Shown here in pieces: positions 50,833-59,810 of a stretch of DNA of 64,000 bases (position 1 is the first letter of the stretch; every line of letters begins with the position of its first letter). Origin of the DNA: ZC4RG20 sp963702105 (GTDB taxonomy: Bacteria > Pseudomonadota > Gammaproteobacteria > Steroidobacterales > Rariloculaceae); the NCBI GenBank assembly GCA_963702105.1, contig OY969712.1:434001-498000 (forward strand), read 5' to 3'. Under the pieces are notes generated by a model. That model was given only the letters and a program-made list of their open reading frames with translations, had not been told where the DNA came from and made no database searches. Position numbers and translations under genes: made by a program.

Positions 50833-52788
50833 TCAGCTGGCAAGCTCGGGCCGGTTGCGAAACCCCTCGAGCGCGGTTGGGTTCGCGAGCGCATCCGTAT
50901 TCGCGACGGGCCGGCCGTGGACGACGTCGCGCACGGCGGCCTCGACGAGCTTGCCGTTCAGCGTGCGCGGAATGTCCTCGACCGCGAGGATCTTGGCCGG
51001 CACGTGGCGGGGGCTCGCATCGCGGCGCAGCGCCTCCCGCAGTGCCCGCTCGAGCTCGGCGTCGAGCTCGCGGCCGGGCGCGAGGCGAACGAACAGCACG
51101 ACGCGCGTGTCGCCGCGCCATTCCTGACCGATGGCGATGCTCTCGGCGATCTCGGGGAAGCTGTCGACGACGCGGTAGATCTCGGCAGTCCCGATGCGCA
51201 CGCCGCCGGGGTTCAGCACGGTATCCGAGCGGCCGTAGATCACGAGCCCGCCGTGCGCAGTGAGCTCGGCGTAATCGCCGTGATGCCAGACGCCCGGGAA
51301 GCGGTCGAAGTAGGCCCGGCGAAACTTCTCTCCGCCCGGATCGTTCCAAAAGCCGAGCGGCATCGACGGAAACGGGGATGCACAGACCAGCTCACCCTTG
51401 CGTTCCCGTACCTCGCGGCCGGCGTCGTCGAAGATGCGCACGTCCATGCCGAGGCCGAGGCATTGCAGCTCGCCGCGGTATACGGGGAGCAGCGGATTGC
51501 CGAGCGCGAAGCACGAGATGATGTCGCTGCCGCCCGAGATGGAGGAGAGCTGCAGATCCTCTTTGACGGCCTCGTAGACGTAGTCGAAGCTCGCGGGCGC
51601 GAGCGGCGAGCCCGTGGAGAGCAGGGCCCGAAGGGCGCCGAGATCGGCTTCCTCGCCCGGCCGGCAGCCGGCCTTTTCGAGCGCCGCGAGATAGCTCGCG
51701 CTGGTCCCGAAGACGGTAATGCGCTCGCGCTCGGCAAGGCGCCAGAGCGCCGCCGGGTCCGGGTGCAGCGGCGCGCCGTCGTAAAGCAGGACGGCCGCGC
51801 CGGAGGCGAGCGCCGAGACGAGCCAGTGCCACATCATCCAGCCGCAGGTCGTGTGGTAGAAGACCACGTCGCCCGGACCGATGTCCGTATGCAGCACGTG
51901 CTCCTTCTTGTGCTGCAGCAGCGTGCCGCCCGCGCCGTGCACGATGCATTTCGGCGCGCCCGTCGTGCCCGAGGAGTAGAGGATGTAGAGCGGCTGCGCG
52001 AACGGGAACGGCGTGAAGGAGGGCGCTGTCCGGCCCTCGACGAGGTCCTCGAAGCGCAGCACGGGCACGCCGAGCCCCGAGAGCGCGTCCAGATTCGGCT
52101 GCGGATCGAGCCGGCCCGCGATGACGACGGCCTCGAGCGAGGGCAGCCGCGCGGCAACGTCGCGCACGGTCGGCAGCGAGCTCAGCCTCTTGCCGCGATA
52201 AAGGTAGCCGTCCGCCGCGACGAGCACCTTGGGCTCGATCTGGCTGAAGCGCTCGAGCACGCCCTTCGGGCCGAAATCGGGGGAGCAGCCGGACCAGACG
52301 GCGCCGCGGCCGGCCGCGGCCAGCATGGCTACGACGGCCGGGACAGCGTTCGGCAGGAACCCCGCGACGCGATCGCCGGCGCCGACGCCGAGCTCGGCGA
52401 AGGCCTGCTCGAGGCTGCCGGCGCGGCGCCGCAGCTCGTCCCGGTCCACGACGGTGCGCGAGCCGTCCTCGCCCATCGCGACGAGCGCAGGTTCCGCGCC
52501 TTCGAACCGCAGAAGGTTCTCCGCGAAAGACAGCGTAGCGCCTTCGAACCAGCGCGTCCCGGGCATGCGGCCGTAATCCGCGACGACGCGGGCCGCGGGC
52601 GACGCGAAGCGCATGCCCGTGAAGTCGGCGACGGCCTGCCAGAACGCGGCCGGCTCGCGCACGCTGAAGGCATGCAGCGCAGCGTAGTCGGCGCCCGAGG
52701 GGCCGTACCGCGCCATGAACGCGTGCAGGCGCGAGCTCGCCGCGCGCTCGGCCGAAGGCCTCCAGAGGAGTTCGCTCGCTGCTCGCAT
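50833..52788 (-). CDS. aacS: Acetoacetate-CoA ligase
   Basis: Activates acetoacetate to acetoacetyl-CoA with ATP, feeding ketone bodies or leucine and fatty-acid breakdown products into metabolism. The 651-residue ANL-superfamily enzyme has the ATP-binding loop YILYSSGTTGAPKCIVHG, TTCGWMMWHWLVSALASG, FGTSASYLAAL, SISGGSDIISCFALGNP (family-specific), HHGDYAELTAHGGLVIYGRSD, and the C-terminal catalytic lysine block in IPRTLNGKLVEAAV. The N-terminus (LLWRPSAERAASSRLHAF) is of the usual form. It is divergent from ETF-QO. Confidence 0.93.
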   Translation of the reverse strand: MRAASELLWRPSAERAASSRLHAFMARYGPSGADYAALHAFSVREPAAFWQAVADFTGMRFASPAARVVADYGRMPGTRWFEGATLSFAENLLRFEGAEPALVAMGEDGSRTVVDRDELRRRAGSLEQAFAELGVGAGDRVAGFLPNAVPAVVAMLAAAGRGAVWSGCSPDFGPKGVLERFSQIEPKVLVAADGYLYRGKRLSSLPTVRDVAARLPSLEAVVIAGRLDPQPNLDALSGLGVPVLRFEDLVEGRTAPSFTPFPFAQPLYILYSSGTTGAPKCIVHGAGGTLLQHKKEHVLHTDIGPGDVVFYHTTCGWMMWHWLVSALASGAAVLLYDGAPLHPDPAALWRLAERERITVFGTSASYLAALEKAGCRPGEEADLGALRALLSTGSPLAPASFDYVYEAVKEDLQLSSISGGSDIISCFALGNPLLPVYRGELQCLGLGMDVRIFDDAGREVRERKGELVCASPFPSMPLGFWNDPGGEKFRRAYFDRFPGVWHHGDYAELTAHGGLVIYGRSDTVLNPGGVRIGTAEIYRVVDSFPEIAESIAIGQEWRGDTRVVLFVRLAPGRELDAELERALREALRRDASPRHVPAKILAVEDIPRTLNGKLVEAAVRDVVHGRPVANTDALANPTALEGFRNRPELAS

Positions 52789-52921
52789 CGTCTACGTCGC
52801 CGCCGTACCAGCCGCCGCGGCTTCGAGTTCGCCGCGGCTCGAGGCGACTGCGGCCAAGGCCGTGCCGTCGTCCGCTCGGGACGCACGGCGGACCTTGCCG
52901 AAAACGGCCCCGTGGTTGCGA

Positions 52922-52930
52922 TGTTACAAT
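52922..52930 (+). promoter_or_regulatory. Extended -10 promoter element upstream of ETF-QO
   Basis: TGTTACAAT matches the extended -10 pattern TGnTATAAT with one change. It overlaps an upstream in-frame ATG at 52929, which argues that translation of the ETF-QO gene starts further downstream. Confidence 0.45.
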
Positions 52931-53060
52931 GCGCCGCCTCCCGCGGCAGCCCGCCCGGATCTCGCGTCAGGCGCGCAGCGGCGGACGCGGACCGCCTTCG
53001 AAACGCACGGAGACCCCCATCACCGAACCTTCGACAACCGGGGCTGCGGATCGCGAGGCC

Positions 53061-54734
53061 ATGGATTTCGACGTGGTCGTCGTGGGGGCGGGTCCCGCGG
53101 GTCTCGCGGCCGCGTACACGCTGAGCCGGCTTGCCCGCGAAAGCGGCGCCGAGCTCGGAGTCTGCGTCGTCGACAAGGGCTCGGAGGTCGGCGCACACAT
53201 CCTTTCCGGCGCGCTGCTCGACCCGCGCGCGCTCGACGAGCTCGTTCCCGACTGGCGCGGGCTCGGCGCGCCCGTCACGGTGCCGGTCGCGAGCGAGGCC
53301 GTTCGCTGGCTGCTCGGCCCGCGGCGCAGCCTGCGCATCCCCGAGCCGTTCGTGCCGCGCCCGATGCGCAACGACGGCCACTACGTCGTGAGCCTCGGGC
53401 GCCTGTGCCAATGGCTCGCGCAGCAGGCCGAGCAGCGCGGCTGTAACGTGCTGCCGGGCTTCGCGGCGACGGAGGTGCTTTACGATGCGGATGGCCGCAT
53501 CGCCGGCATCGCAACGGGGGATCGCGGCCGCGACCGGGAAGGCCGCCCCAAGCCGGGCTTCGAGCCCGGCTACGCGCTGCGCGCCAAATACGTGATCTTC
53601 GCGGAAGGCTGCCGAGGGAGCCTCGGCCGCGAGCTCGAGGCACGCTTCGCCTTGCGCGCGGACGCCGATCCCGAGCACTACGGCCTCGGCTTCAAGGAGA
53701 TCTGGGAGGTCGCGCCGGCCCGGCATTGCCCGGGTGCCGTGCTGCACACCTTGGGCTGGCCGCTCGACGCGCAGACCGACGGCGGCGGGTTCCTGTACCA
53801 CGCCGAGGAGGGCCGCGTGTCGGTCGGTTTCGTCGTGGCATTGAATTATTCGAACCCGCATCTCGATCCCTTCGCGGAGTTCCAGCGCTGGAAGCGGCAT
53901 CCGGCCGTCGCGGAGGTCCTCGAGGGAGGGCGGCGGATCGCGTACGGCGCGCGCGCCGTCAACAAGGGCGGGTTCTTCTCGCTGCCGCGGCTCGTCGTGC
54001 CGGGCGGGCTGCTCGTCGGCTGCGAGGCGGGCTTTTTGAATCCGGCCCGTATCAAGGGGTCGCACACGGCCATGAAAACCGGGATGCTGGCCGCGGAGGC
54101 CGTGTTCGCGGCGCTCGCCCCGGCCGGCCAGGGCGGGCGGGCGAGCGTGGCCGGCGGGTCCGCGGAGGGCGGCCGCGAGCTCGCGGACTATCCCGCCGCC
54201 CTGCGGTCCTCCTGGGTCCACCGTGAGCTCTATGCCGCGCGCAACTTCGGCGGGGGCCTTAGCCGCTTCGGCCGGCTCGGCGGCGCGGCGCTCGCCTTCG
54301 TCGAGCACAACTTGCTCGGCGGCCGCTCGCCATTGGCCCTGCACAGCCGCCGCCCGGATCGCGAGGCGCTGAAGCCCGCGGCCGAGGCACCGGTCATCGA
54401 GTACCCGGCGCCCGACGGCCGTCTCACGTTCGATCGGGCGTCCTCGGTCTATCTCGCGAATACTGCGCACGACGAGGACCAGCCCTGTCACCTGCGGCTG
54501 GCCGATCCGGCCGTGCCGATCGAGCGGAACCTGCCGCTCTACGACGAGCCGGCGACGCGGTATTGTCCGGCCGGCGTCTACGAGGTCGTGCGCGACGCGC
54601 AAGGGCGGGCGCAGTTCCGGATCAACGCCGCGAACTGCGTGCACTGCAAAGCCTGTGACATCAAGGATCCGGCGGCGAACATCACGTGGACGCCGCCCGA
54701 GGGAGGCTCCGGCCCGAACTATGCCGGCATGTGA
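53061..54734 (+). CDS. Electron transfer flavoprotein-ubiquinone oxidoreductase
   Basis: Inner-membrane-associated flavo-iron-sulfur enzyme that moves electrons from reduced ETF (fatty-acid and amino-acid oxidation) to ubiquinone. VVVVGAGPAGLAAAYTL binds FAD, GAHILSGALLDPRALDELVPDW and HYVVSLGRLCQWLAQQAE are family blocks, and LVGCEAGFLNPARIKGSHTAMKTGMLAAE is highly typical. The C-terminal 4Fe-4S ligands lie in RYCPAGVYEV and NCVHCKACDIKDP. ATG 53061 (MDFDVVVV) gives 557 residues; the few residues before it (DREA) also resemble homologues, so a start slightly upstream is possible. No etfAB is in the window. Confidence 0.93.
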   Translation: MDFDVVVVGAGPAGLAAAYTLSRLARESGAELGVCVVDKGSEVGAHILSGALLDPRALDELVPDWRGLGAPVTVPVASEAVRWLLGPRRSLRIPEPFVPRPMRNDGHYVVSLGRLCQWLAQQAEQRGCNVLPGFAATEVLYDADGRIAGIATGDRGRDREGRPKPGFEPGYALRAKYVIFAEGCRGSLGRELEARFALRADADPEHYGLGFKEIWEVAPARHCPGAVLHTLGWPLDAQTDGGGFLYHAEEGRVSVGFVVALNYSNPHLDPFAEFQRWKRHPAVAEVLEGGRRIAYGARAVNKGGFFSLPRLVVPGGLLVGCEAGFLNPARIKGSHTAMKTGMLAAEAVFAALAPAGQGGRASVAGGSAEGGRELADYPAALRSSWVHRELYAARNFGGGLSRFGRLGGAALAFVEHNLLGGRSPLALHSRRPDREALKPAAEAPVIEYPAPDGRLTFDRASSVYLANTAHDEDQPCHLRLADPAVPIERNLPLYDEPATRYCPAGVYEVVRDAQGRAQFRINAANCVHCKACDIKDPAANITWTPPEGGSGPNYAGM

Positions 54735-55083
54735 CCGACGCCCCCGGGCGGCGGCGCCGGCGCCATTATGTCAGCCCCTCCGATCCCGAGCCGCTCCGCG
54801 GGCGGCGCGCGCGTCGCCGCCGGCGTGACGCAATGCCGTTTATGTCAACGCCCGATCGATTTGTGATGCTGGTCACCGACCCGCACTCGGCCGCTGCGCA
54901 TACTCGACTCGCACCGGCTTGGAGCGTTCACTCGGATCTCTTCTTGCAATGCTTTGAACCTTATACCGTTTCGCGGTCTTCATCGACCCCGGCGCGGAGC
55001 GCCGCCTACGCGGTGCCCGTAACTCCAACACGGTGCACTTCGGCTGCGCAACGGATGCTGCGGCATAAGACGATTCTCGAATA
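54735..55083. other. Intergenic region between ETF-QO and xerD
   Basis: 349 bp without a supportable gene. The middle (54840-55080) is less GC-rich than the coding DNA around it. No tRNA, known RNA motif or REP-like copy is recognised. It presumably carries the xerD promoter and the ETF-QO transcript end, but I cannot point to either. Confidence 0.5.
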
Positions 55084-56028
55084 ATGGCCCACAACTTTTT
55101 GCACACGGACACTGCAGAGGCGCGGAGTAAACTGCCCGGGGATCCGAAAAACCTGATCGACCGCTTCCTGGACGCCATTTGGATGGAACGCGGTCTGTCG
55201 GAGAATACCCTCGGAGCCTATCGCGCCGATCTGCTCGCGCTCACGCAGCGCCTCGGCCACCGCGGCGTGGACCTGTGGGACGCGCGGCGCGCCGACGTGC
55301 TCGACTACATCGCCTGGCGCGTGGACGGCGGCGCGAAGCCGCGCTCGACGGCCCGCCAGCTCTCGAGTTTCCGTCGCTTTTATCGCTATCTGCTCCGGGA
55401 AGGCCTCATCGCCCAGGATCCGACGGCCGACATCGCCATGCCCAAGATCGGGCGCGCGCTGCCGCAGTCGCTCACCGAAGACGAGGTCGAGGCGCTGCTC
55501 GCGGCGCCCAACGTCACGGAGCCGCTCGGGCACCGGGATAGGGCCATGCTCGAGGTGCTCTACGCGACGGGCGTGCGCGTCTCCGAGCTCATCAACCTGC
55601 GCATGTCGCAGGTGAACCTGAACCAGGGCGTGCTGCGCATCATCGGCAAGGGCGACCGGGAGCGGCTGATCCCGCTCGGCGACGAGGCCCAGGACTGGCT
55701 GCGCGAGTTCATCGGCGGCCCGCGGCTCGAGATCTTGCTCGAGCGCCAGACGGAGTTCCTGTTCCCGACTCGGCGCGGGGACCGCATGACGCGCCAGGCC
55801 TTCTGGCACATCATCAAGCGCTATGCGAAGAAGGCGGGGGTCAACAAGAAGCTTTCGCCGCACACGGTGCGCCACGCGTTCGCGACGCACTTGCTCAACA
55901 ACGGCGCCGACCTGCGCGTCGTGCAGCTGCTGCTCGGCCACAGCGACGTTTCGACGACGCAGATCTACACGCACGTGGCCCGCGAGCGCATGAAGGAACT
56001 GCACAGCCGGCACCATCCTCGCGGCTGA
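55084..56028 (+). CDS. xerD: Tyrosine recombinase XerD
   Basis: Resolves chromosome dimers at dif together with XerC. The N-terminal SAM-like domain (LIDRFLDAIWMERGLSENTLGAYRADL) is followed by the catalytic domain with Arg165 (VRVSELINL), Lys189 (IGKGDRERLIP), His260 and Arg263 (SPHTVRHAFATHLL), His286 (LLGHSDVSTTQIY) and the nucleophile Tyr295. The 314-residue size and the text VLYATGVRVSELI fit XerD better than a phage integrase, and no prophage or att site surrounds it. It is followed by dsbC, a common gammaproteobacterial order. Confidence 0.93.
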   Translation: MAHNFLHTDTAEARSKLPGDPKNLIDRFLDAIWMERGLSENTLGAYRADLLALTQRLGHRGVDLWDARRADVLDYIAWRVDGGAKPRSTARQLSSFRRFYRYLLREGLIAQDPTADIAMPKIGRALPQSLTEDEVEALLAAPNVTEPLGHRDRAMLEVLYATGVRVSELINLRMSQVNLNQGVLRIIGKGDRERLIPLGDEAQDWLREFIGGPRLEILLERQTEFLFPTRRGDRMTRQAFWHIIKRYAKKAGVNKKLSPHTVRHAFATHLLNNGADLRVVQLLLGHSDVSTTQIYTHVARERMKELHSRHHPRG

Positions 56029-56102
56029 CCCGGTCTCGAAACCTGCTCCGGGCGCCGCCGCGCGCGCTCCGCGTCGCCGACCGCGCCCGGAGCCAGACTC
56101 TT

Positions 56103-56111
56103 TGCTAGAAT
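56103..56111 (+). promoter_or_regulatory. Extended -10 promoter element for dsbC
   Basis: TGCTAGAAT matches TGnTATAAT with one change and lies about 48 bp before the GTG start of dsbC, after the xerD stop. No clear -35 is visible. Confidence 0.45.
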
Positions 56112-56158
56112 CCAGCCGTTCGCCGGCCGTGGCCGGGCGTCGATTTCGGGAGAGCGCC

Positions 56159-56914
56159 GTGAAGAGAACGTGGATGATCGTGCCGCTGGGGCTGTCGGCG
56201 TCGCTCGCCGTCGCGGGGCCCTCGAGCGCCCCGCTGACTAAGGCCCAGCTCGCCGCGAAGCTCAACAACGTCGATCCTGCGGCCATCACGCCTTCGCCCG
56301 TGCCCGGCCTCTATCAGGTCACGCTCGGCTCGAGCGTCGCCTATGTGACCGAGGACGGCCGCTATCTGATCCAGGGCAGCGTCTACGATCTCGCGACGAG
56401 CAAGAACCTGACCGAGGCGACGCGCGACAAGGCGCGCGTGAAGATGCTCGCGACCGTGCCGCCGGAGCGGGCCATCGTCTACGAGCCGAGGGACGGCAAG
56501 GTCCGGCACACGATCACGATGTTCACGGACGTGGACTGCGGGTACTGCCGCCAATTCCACCGGGATATCGAGAAGGTCACCGCGCTCGGCATCGAAGTCC
56601 GCTACCTGTTCTATCCGCGCACCGGCCCGAATACCGAGTCCTGGACCAAGGCCGTCAAGGTCTGGTGCGCCAAGGACCGCAAGGCCGCGCTCACGCGCGC
56701 CGAGCTCGGCGGCGCCCTGCCGGCCGAAACCTGTAAGGACAACCCGGTCGAGCAGGACTGGGACCTGGGGCAGCAGGTCGGCGTGCGCGGCACGCCGGCG
56801 ATCTTCGCCGAGAACGGCGCCCTCGTCGGCGGCTACCTGCCGCCGCAAGAGCTCTCGAAGCGGCTCGACGAGATCGTCGCCGATACGGGTGCAGACGCAC
56901 AGCACGGGAAGTGA
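56159..56914 (+). CDS. dsbC: Thiol:disulfide interchange protein DsbC
   Basis: Periplasmic disulfide isomerase. The signal peptide runs to VAGPSSA. The N-terminal dimerisation domain (LTKAQLAAKLNNVDPAAITPSPVPGLYQVTLGSSVAYV) precedes the thioredoxin domain with the active site CGYC (127-130) in MFTDVDCGYCRQFH. FYPRTGPNTESW and VRGTPAIFAENG (cis-proline loop) follow. The second cysteine pair (WCAKD and ETCKDN) is present. GTG 56159 after GGGAG gives 251 residues. It follows xerD as in many relatives. Confidence 0.92.
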   Translation: MKRTWMIVPLGLSASLAVAGPSSAPLTKAQLAAKLNNVDPAAITPSPVPGLYQVTLGSSVAYVTEDGRYLIQGSVYDLATSKNLTEATRDKARVKMLATVPPERAIVYEPRDGKVRHTITMFTDVDCGYCRQFHRDIEKVTALGIEVRYLFYPRTGPNTESWTKAVKVWCAKDRKAALTRAELGGALPAETCKDNPVEQDWDLGQQVGVRGTPAIFAENGALVGGYLPPQELSKRLDEIVADTGADAQHGK

Positions 56915-56996
56915 ACGGCGCCGTGCGCTCGGCGGCCGCCGAGCGCACGGCCGAGACAATCGCGTCCGAGGCCTCGAGGCGCCGCATGCGAAGGGA

Positions 56997-57083
56997 TGGT
57001 GCGGGCGGTCGGAATCGAACCGACACTCTGTCACCAGAACTGGATTTTGAGTCCAGCGCGTCTACCAGTTCCGCCACGCCCGC
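56997..57083 (-). tRNA. tRNA-Leu (anticodon CAA)
   Basis: On the minus strand the sequence begins GCGGGCGTGGCGGAACTGG with acceptor stem GCGGGCG paired to CGCCCGC. The anticodon stem-loop is CTGGA-CTCAAAA-TCCAG (anticodon CAA, reading UUG). A long variable arm, as expected for a class II leucine tRNA, follows, then the T-arm with GGTTCGATTCC. The 3' ACCA end is encoded. It lies between dsbC and queA, opposite to both. Confidence 0.95.
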
Positions 57084-57193
57084 TCGAGGTTCGATTTGCG
57101 CCGGCTCGTGGCCGCCCGGCGCCGTGGGGCCCGTAGTATAGGCCAACTCCACGGGCCCGGCACGGGCCGAAAGGGGCTAGAATCCACGCCCCC

Positions 57194-58264
57194 ATGGACC
57201 GCCGCGACTTCAGTTTCGATCTCCCGCCCGAGCTCATCGCGCAGCATCCGCTGGCCGAGCGCAGCGCGAGCCGGCTGCTCGCGCTCGAGGGGCGAACGGG
57301 CCGCGTGCAGGACCTGTGCTTCAAGGATCTCGTCGGCCTGCTCCGCGCGGGGGATCTGCTCGTCCTGAACGACACGCGCGTGCTCCCCGCGCGCCTGTTC
57401 GGCCGCAAGGCCTCGGGCGGCCGCATCGAGCTCCTGCTCGAGCGCTTGCTCGGGCCGCGCCGCGTCCGCGTGCAGCTCAAGGCCAGCCACCCGCCGAAGC
57501 CCCGCCAGACCCTGCTGTTTCCCGAGGGCGCGGAGGCCGTCGTCGAGTCCCGCGAAGGCGCGCTGTTCGATCTCGTCTTCGATCGCGAGGCCGAGCCCTA
57601 CTTCGCCGCGCACGGCCTCGTGCCGCTGCCGCCCTACATCGCGCGCGAGCCCGACGCCCGCGACCTCGACCGGTACCAGACGGTATTCGCGCGCCGCGCG
57701 GGCGCGGTCGCGGCCCCGACCGCGGGCCTGCACTTCGACGCCGCGCTGCTCGAGGTACTCGCACAGCGCGGCGTCGAGCGCGCGTTTCTGACGCTGCACG
57801 TCGGCGCCGGGACCTTCGCGCCGGTGCGCACGGAGCATATCGAGGCGCATCGGCTGCACGCCGAGCGCCTCGAGGTCTCGGCGGCCCTCGTCGAGGCCGT
57901 CGAGCGGACCCGCGGCCGCGGCGGCCGCATCGTCGCGGTCGGCACGACCGTCGTCCGCGCGCTCGAGACGGCGGCGCAGGGCGGCGGGCTTGCGCCTTAC
58001 GAAGGCGAGACGGAGATCTTCATCTTTCCGGGGTTCGAGTTCCGCGTCGTGGACGCGCTCGTCACGAACTTTCACCTGCCCGAGTCGTCTCTGCTCATGC
58101 TCGTGGCCGCGTTCGCAGGCCGAGACGCGACGCTCGCGGCCTATCGCCATGCCGTGGCGCAGCGCTACCGTTTCTTTTCCTACGGCGACGCGATGTTCGT
58201 GACGCCCGCGAAGGCCGGCGCGATCGGCAAAGGCGTAAAGGAGGGCGGTCCGCATGGAGTTTGA
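57194..58264 (+). CDS. queA: S-adenosylmethionine:tRNA ribosyltransferase-isomerase QueA
   Basis: Makes epoxyqueuosine in tRNA from preQ1-modified tRNA, after Tgt. DFSFDLPPELIAQHPLAERSASRLL is the QueA N-terminus. LLVLNDTRVLPARLFGRK, VAAPTAGLHFDAALLE, LHVGAGTFAPVRTEHIEAHRLH, GTTVVRALETAA and LVTNFHLPESSLLMLVAAFAG are family blocks in order. It is 356 residues and intact. TAGAAT at 57178 is a possible -10. The stop overlaps the tgt start by 11 bp, so queA and tgt are coupled. Confidence 0.95.
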   Translation: MDRRDFSFDLPPELIAQHPLAERSASRLLALEGRTGRVQDLCFKDLVGLLRAGDLLVLNDTRVLPARLFGRKASGGRIELLLERLLGPRRVRVQLKASHPPKPRQTLLFPEGAEAVVESREGALFDLVFDREAEPYFAAHGLVPLPPYIAREPDARDLDRYQTVFARRAGAVAAPTAGLHFDAALLEVLAQRGVERAFLTLHVGAGTFAPVRTEHIEAHRLHAERLEVSAALVEAVERTRGRGGRIVAVGTTVVRALETAAQGGGLAPYEGETEIFIFPGFEFRVVDALVTNFHLPESSLLMLVAAFAGRDATLAAYRHAVAQRYRFFSYGDAMFVTPAKAGAIGKGVKEGGPHGV

Positions 58265-59388
58265 GGTCAGCGCCAGGGACGGCGCCGCCCGCAGGGGCCG
58301 CCTTCGCTTCCGCCGCGGCACGGTCGAGACGCCGGCGTTCATGCCGTGCGGAACCTACGGCAGCGTCAAGGCCATGACGCCCGAGGAGCTGCGCGCTCTC
58401 GGCACGGAGATGCTGCTCGGCAACACTTTTCATCTCATGCTCCGGCCCGGACCGGAGGTCGTCGGCCTGCACGGCGGCCTGCACGAGTTCATGCACTGGG
58501 AAGGCCCCATCCTCACCGACTCAGGCGGATTCCAGGTCTTCAGCCTCGCCGGTCTGCGGCGCATCACGGAGGCCGGGGCGGAGTTCCGCTCGCCCGTGAA
58601 CGGCGACCGCATCGTGCTCACGCCCGAGCGCTCGATCCAGATGCAGCACGTGCTGGACGCAGAACGTCGTCATGGTCTTCGACGAGTGCACGCCTTACCC
58701 GGCGGACTTCGAATCCGCCCGCCAGTCGATGCAGCTCTCGCGGCGCTGGGCGGCGCGCAGCCGCGCGGAGTTCGATCGTCTCAAGCGCGGCGGGGGCGGC
58801 GACGCGGCGCTGTTCGGCATCGTGCAGGGCGGCATCCATGCGCCGCTGCGACGCGATTCGCTGGCGGGTCTTTTGGAGATCGGCTTCGACGGCTACGCGG
58901 TCGGCGGCCTCGCGGTCGGCGAGCCGGAGCTCGAGCGTCTCGGCGTACTCGATGCCCTCGAGCCGCTGCTCCCGGCCGACCGCCCGCGCTACCTCATGGG
59001 CGTGGGCACTCCGGCCGACATCGTCAAGGGCGTCGTCCGCGGCATCGACATGTTCGACTGCGTCATGCCGACGCGCCACGCCCGGAACGGGAACCTGTTC
59101 ACGAGCGAAGGGAATCTGAACATCCGGAACAGTCGGTTCCGCGAGGACACAGGGCCCCTCGATCCGGCCTGCGACTGCTACACCTGCCGACATTACTCGC
59201 GGGCCTACGTTCGCCACCTGCAGCGGTGCAACGAGATCCTCGGCGCGCGGCTCGCGACGACGCACAACCTGCGCTTCTATCAGCGGCTCATGTCCGACAT
59301 CCGGGCCGCGATCGAGCGCGGCACCCTTGCGGAACTCGCGGCGCGCTTCGAGGCCCAATCGGCAGATCCCCCCACGGCTATGCCATAA
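58254..59388 (+). CDS. tgt: tRNA-guanine transglycosylase Tgt, interrupted by a single-base frameshift
   Basis: Exchanges guanine 34 for preQ1 in four tRNAs. The first frame carries VETPAFMPCGTYGSVKAMTPEEL, LTDSGGFQVFSLAGLRRI (catalytic Asp) and PERSIQMQHVLDA. It is then broken at about 58661: removing one A from GAACGTC gives DADVVMVFDECTPYPADF. The second frame continues with LFGIVQGG, YLMGVGTPADIVKGVVRGIDMFDCVMPTRHARNG (the nucleophile region) and the zinc site CDCYTCRHYSRAYVRHL, ending at 59388. All domains are there, so the lesion is more likely a sequence error than decay. Confidence 0.85.
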
Positions 59389-59445
59389 TGACGGGCCTTT
59401 TCCGCGGCTGGGGAGCCGTCGGAACCTCCTGAGCGGATCGTAAAC

Positions 59446-59796
59446 ATGGATTTCCTCATGAATTTTCTTATCAGCAGCGCCTGGGGCCAGGCGCCCGCGG
59501 CCGGCGCGCAACCCGCCGCCGGCGGCTACAGCTTCTTGATTATGGTGGTCGGCTTCGGCGCATTGATGTATTTCATGCTGATCCGGCCCCAGAGCAAGCG
59601 ACAGAAGGAGCACGCGCGCATGATAGAGGGGCTCGCCAAGGACGACGAGGTCGTCACGAGCGGCGGGCTGCTCGGTAAGATCATGGCGGTCGGCGAGCAG
59701 TTCGTGACCGTGGAATTCGCCCAAGGCGTCGTCATGAAGGTGCAGAAGAGCACCATCTCGATGGTCATGCCGAAGGGCACGATGAAGAACAGCTGA
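59446..59796 (+). CDS. yajC: Preprotein translocase accessory subunit YajC
   Basis: A 116-residue single-pass membrane protein associated with SecDF. A short N-terminus with GQAPAAGAQPAAGG precedes the membrane helix FLIMVVGFGALMYFMLIRPQ. The conserved KRQKEHARMIEGLAKDDEVVTSGGLLGKI block follows, which is diagnostic. It stands between tgt and secD in the standard order. Confidence 0.93.
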   Translation: MDFLMNFLISSAWGQAPAAGAQPAAGGYSFLIMVVGFGALMYFMLIRPQSKRQKEHARMIEGLAKDDEVVTSGGLLGKIMAVGEQFVTVEFAQGVVMKVQKSTISMVMPKGTMKNS

Positions 59797-59810
59797 ATCG
59801 AGAGCGCCGC

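Noticed and set aside
55084..56028. xerD as an integrase marking a mobile island
   Set aside because: Size, catalytic-domain text and the dsbC neighbour fit the housekeeping recombinase; no att duplications or cargo genes surround it. The nearby tRNA-Leu is intact and has no visible duplicated 3' end.
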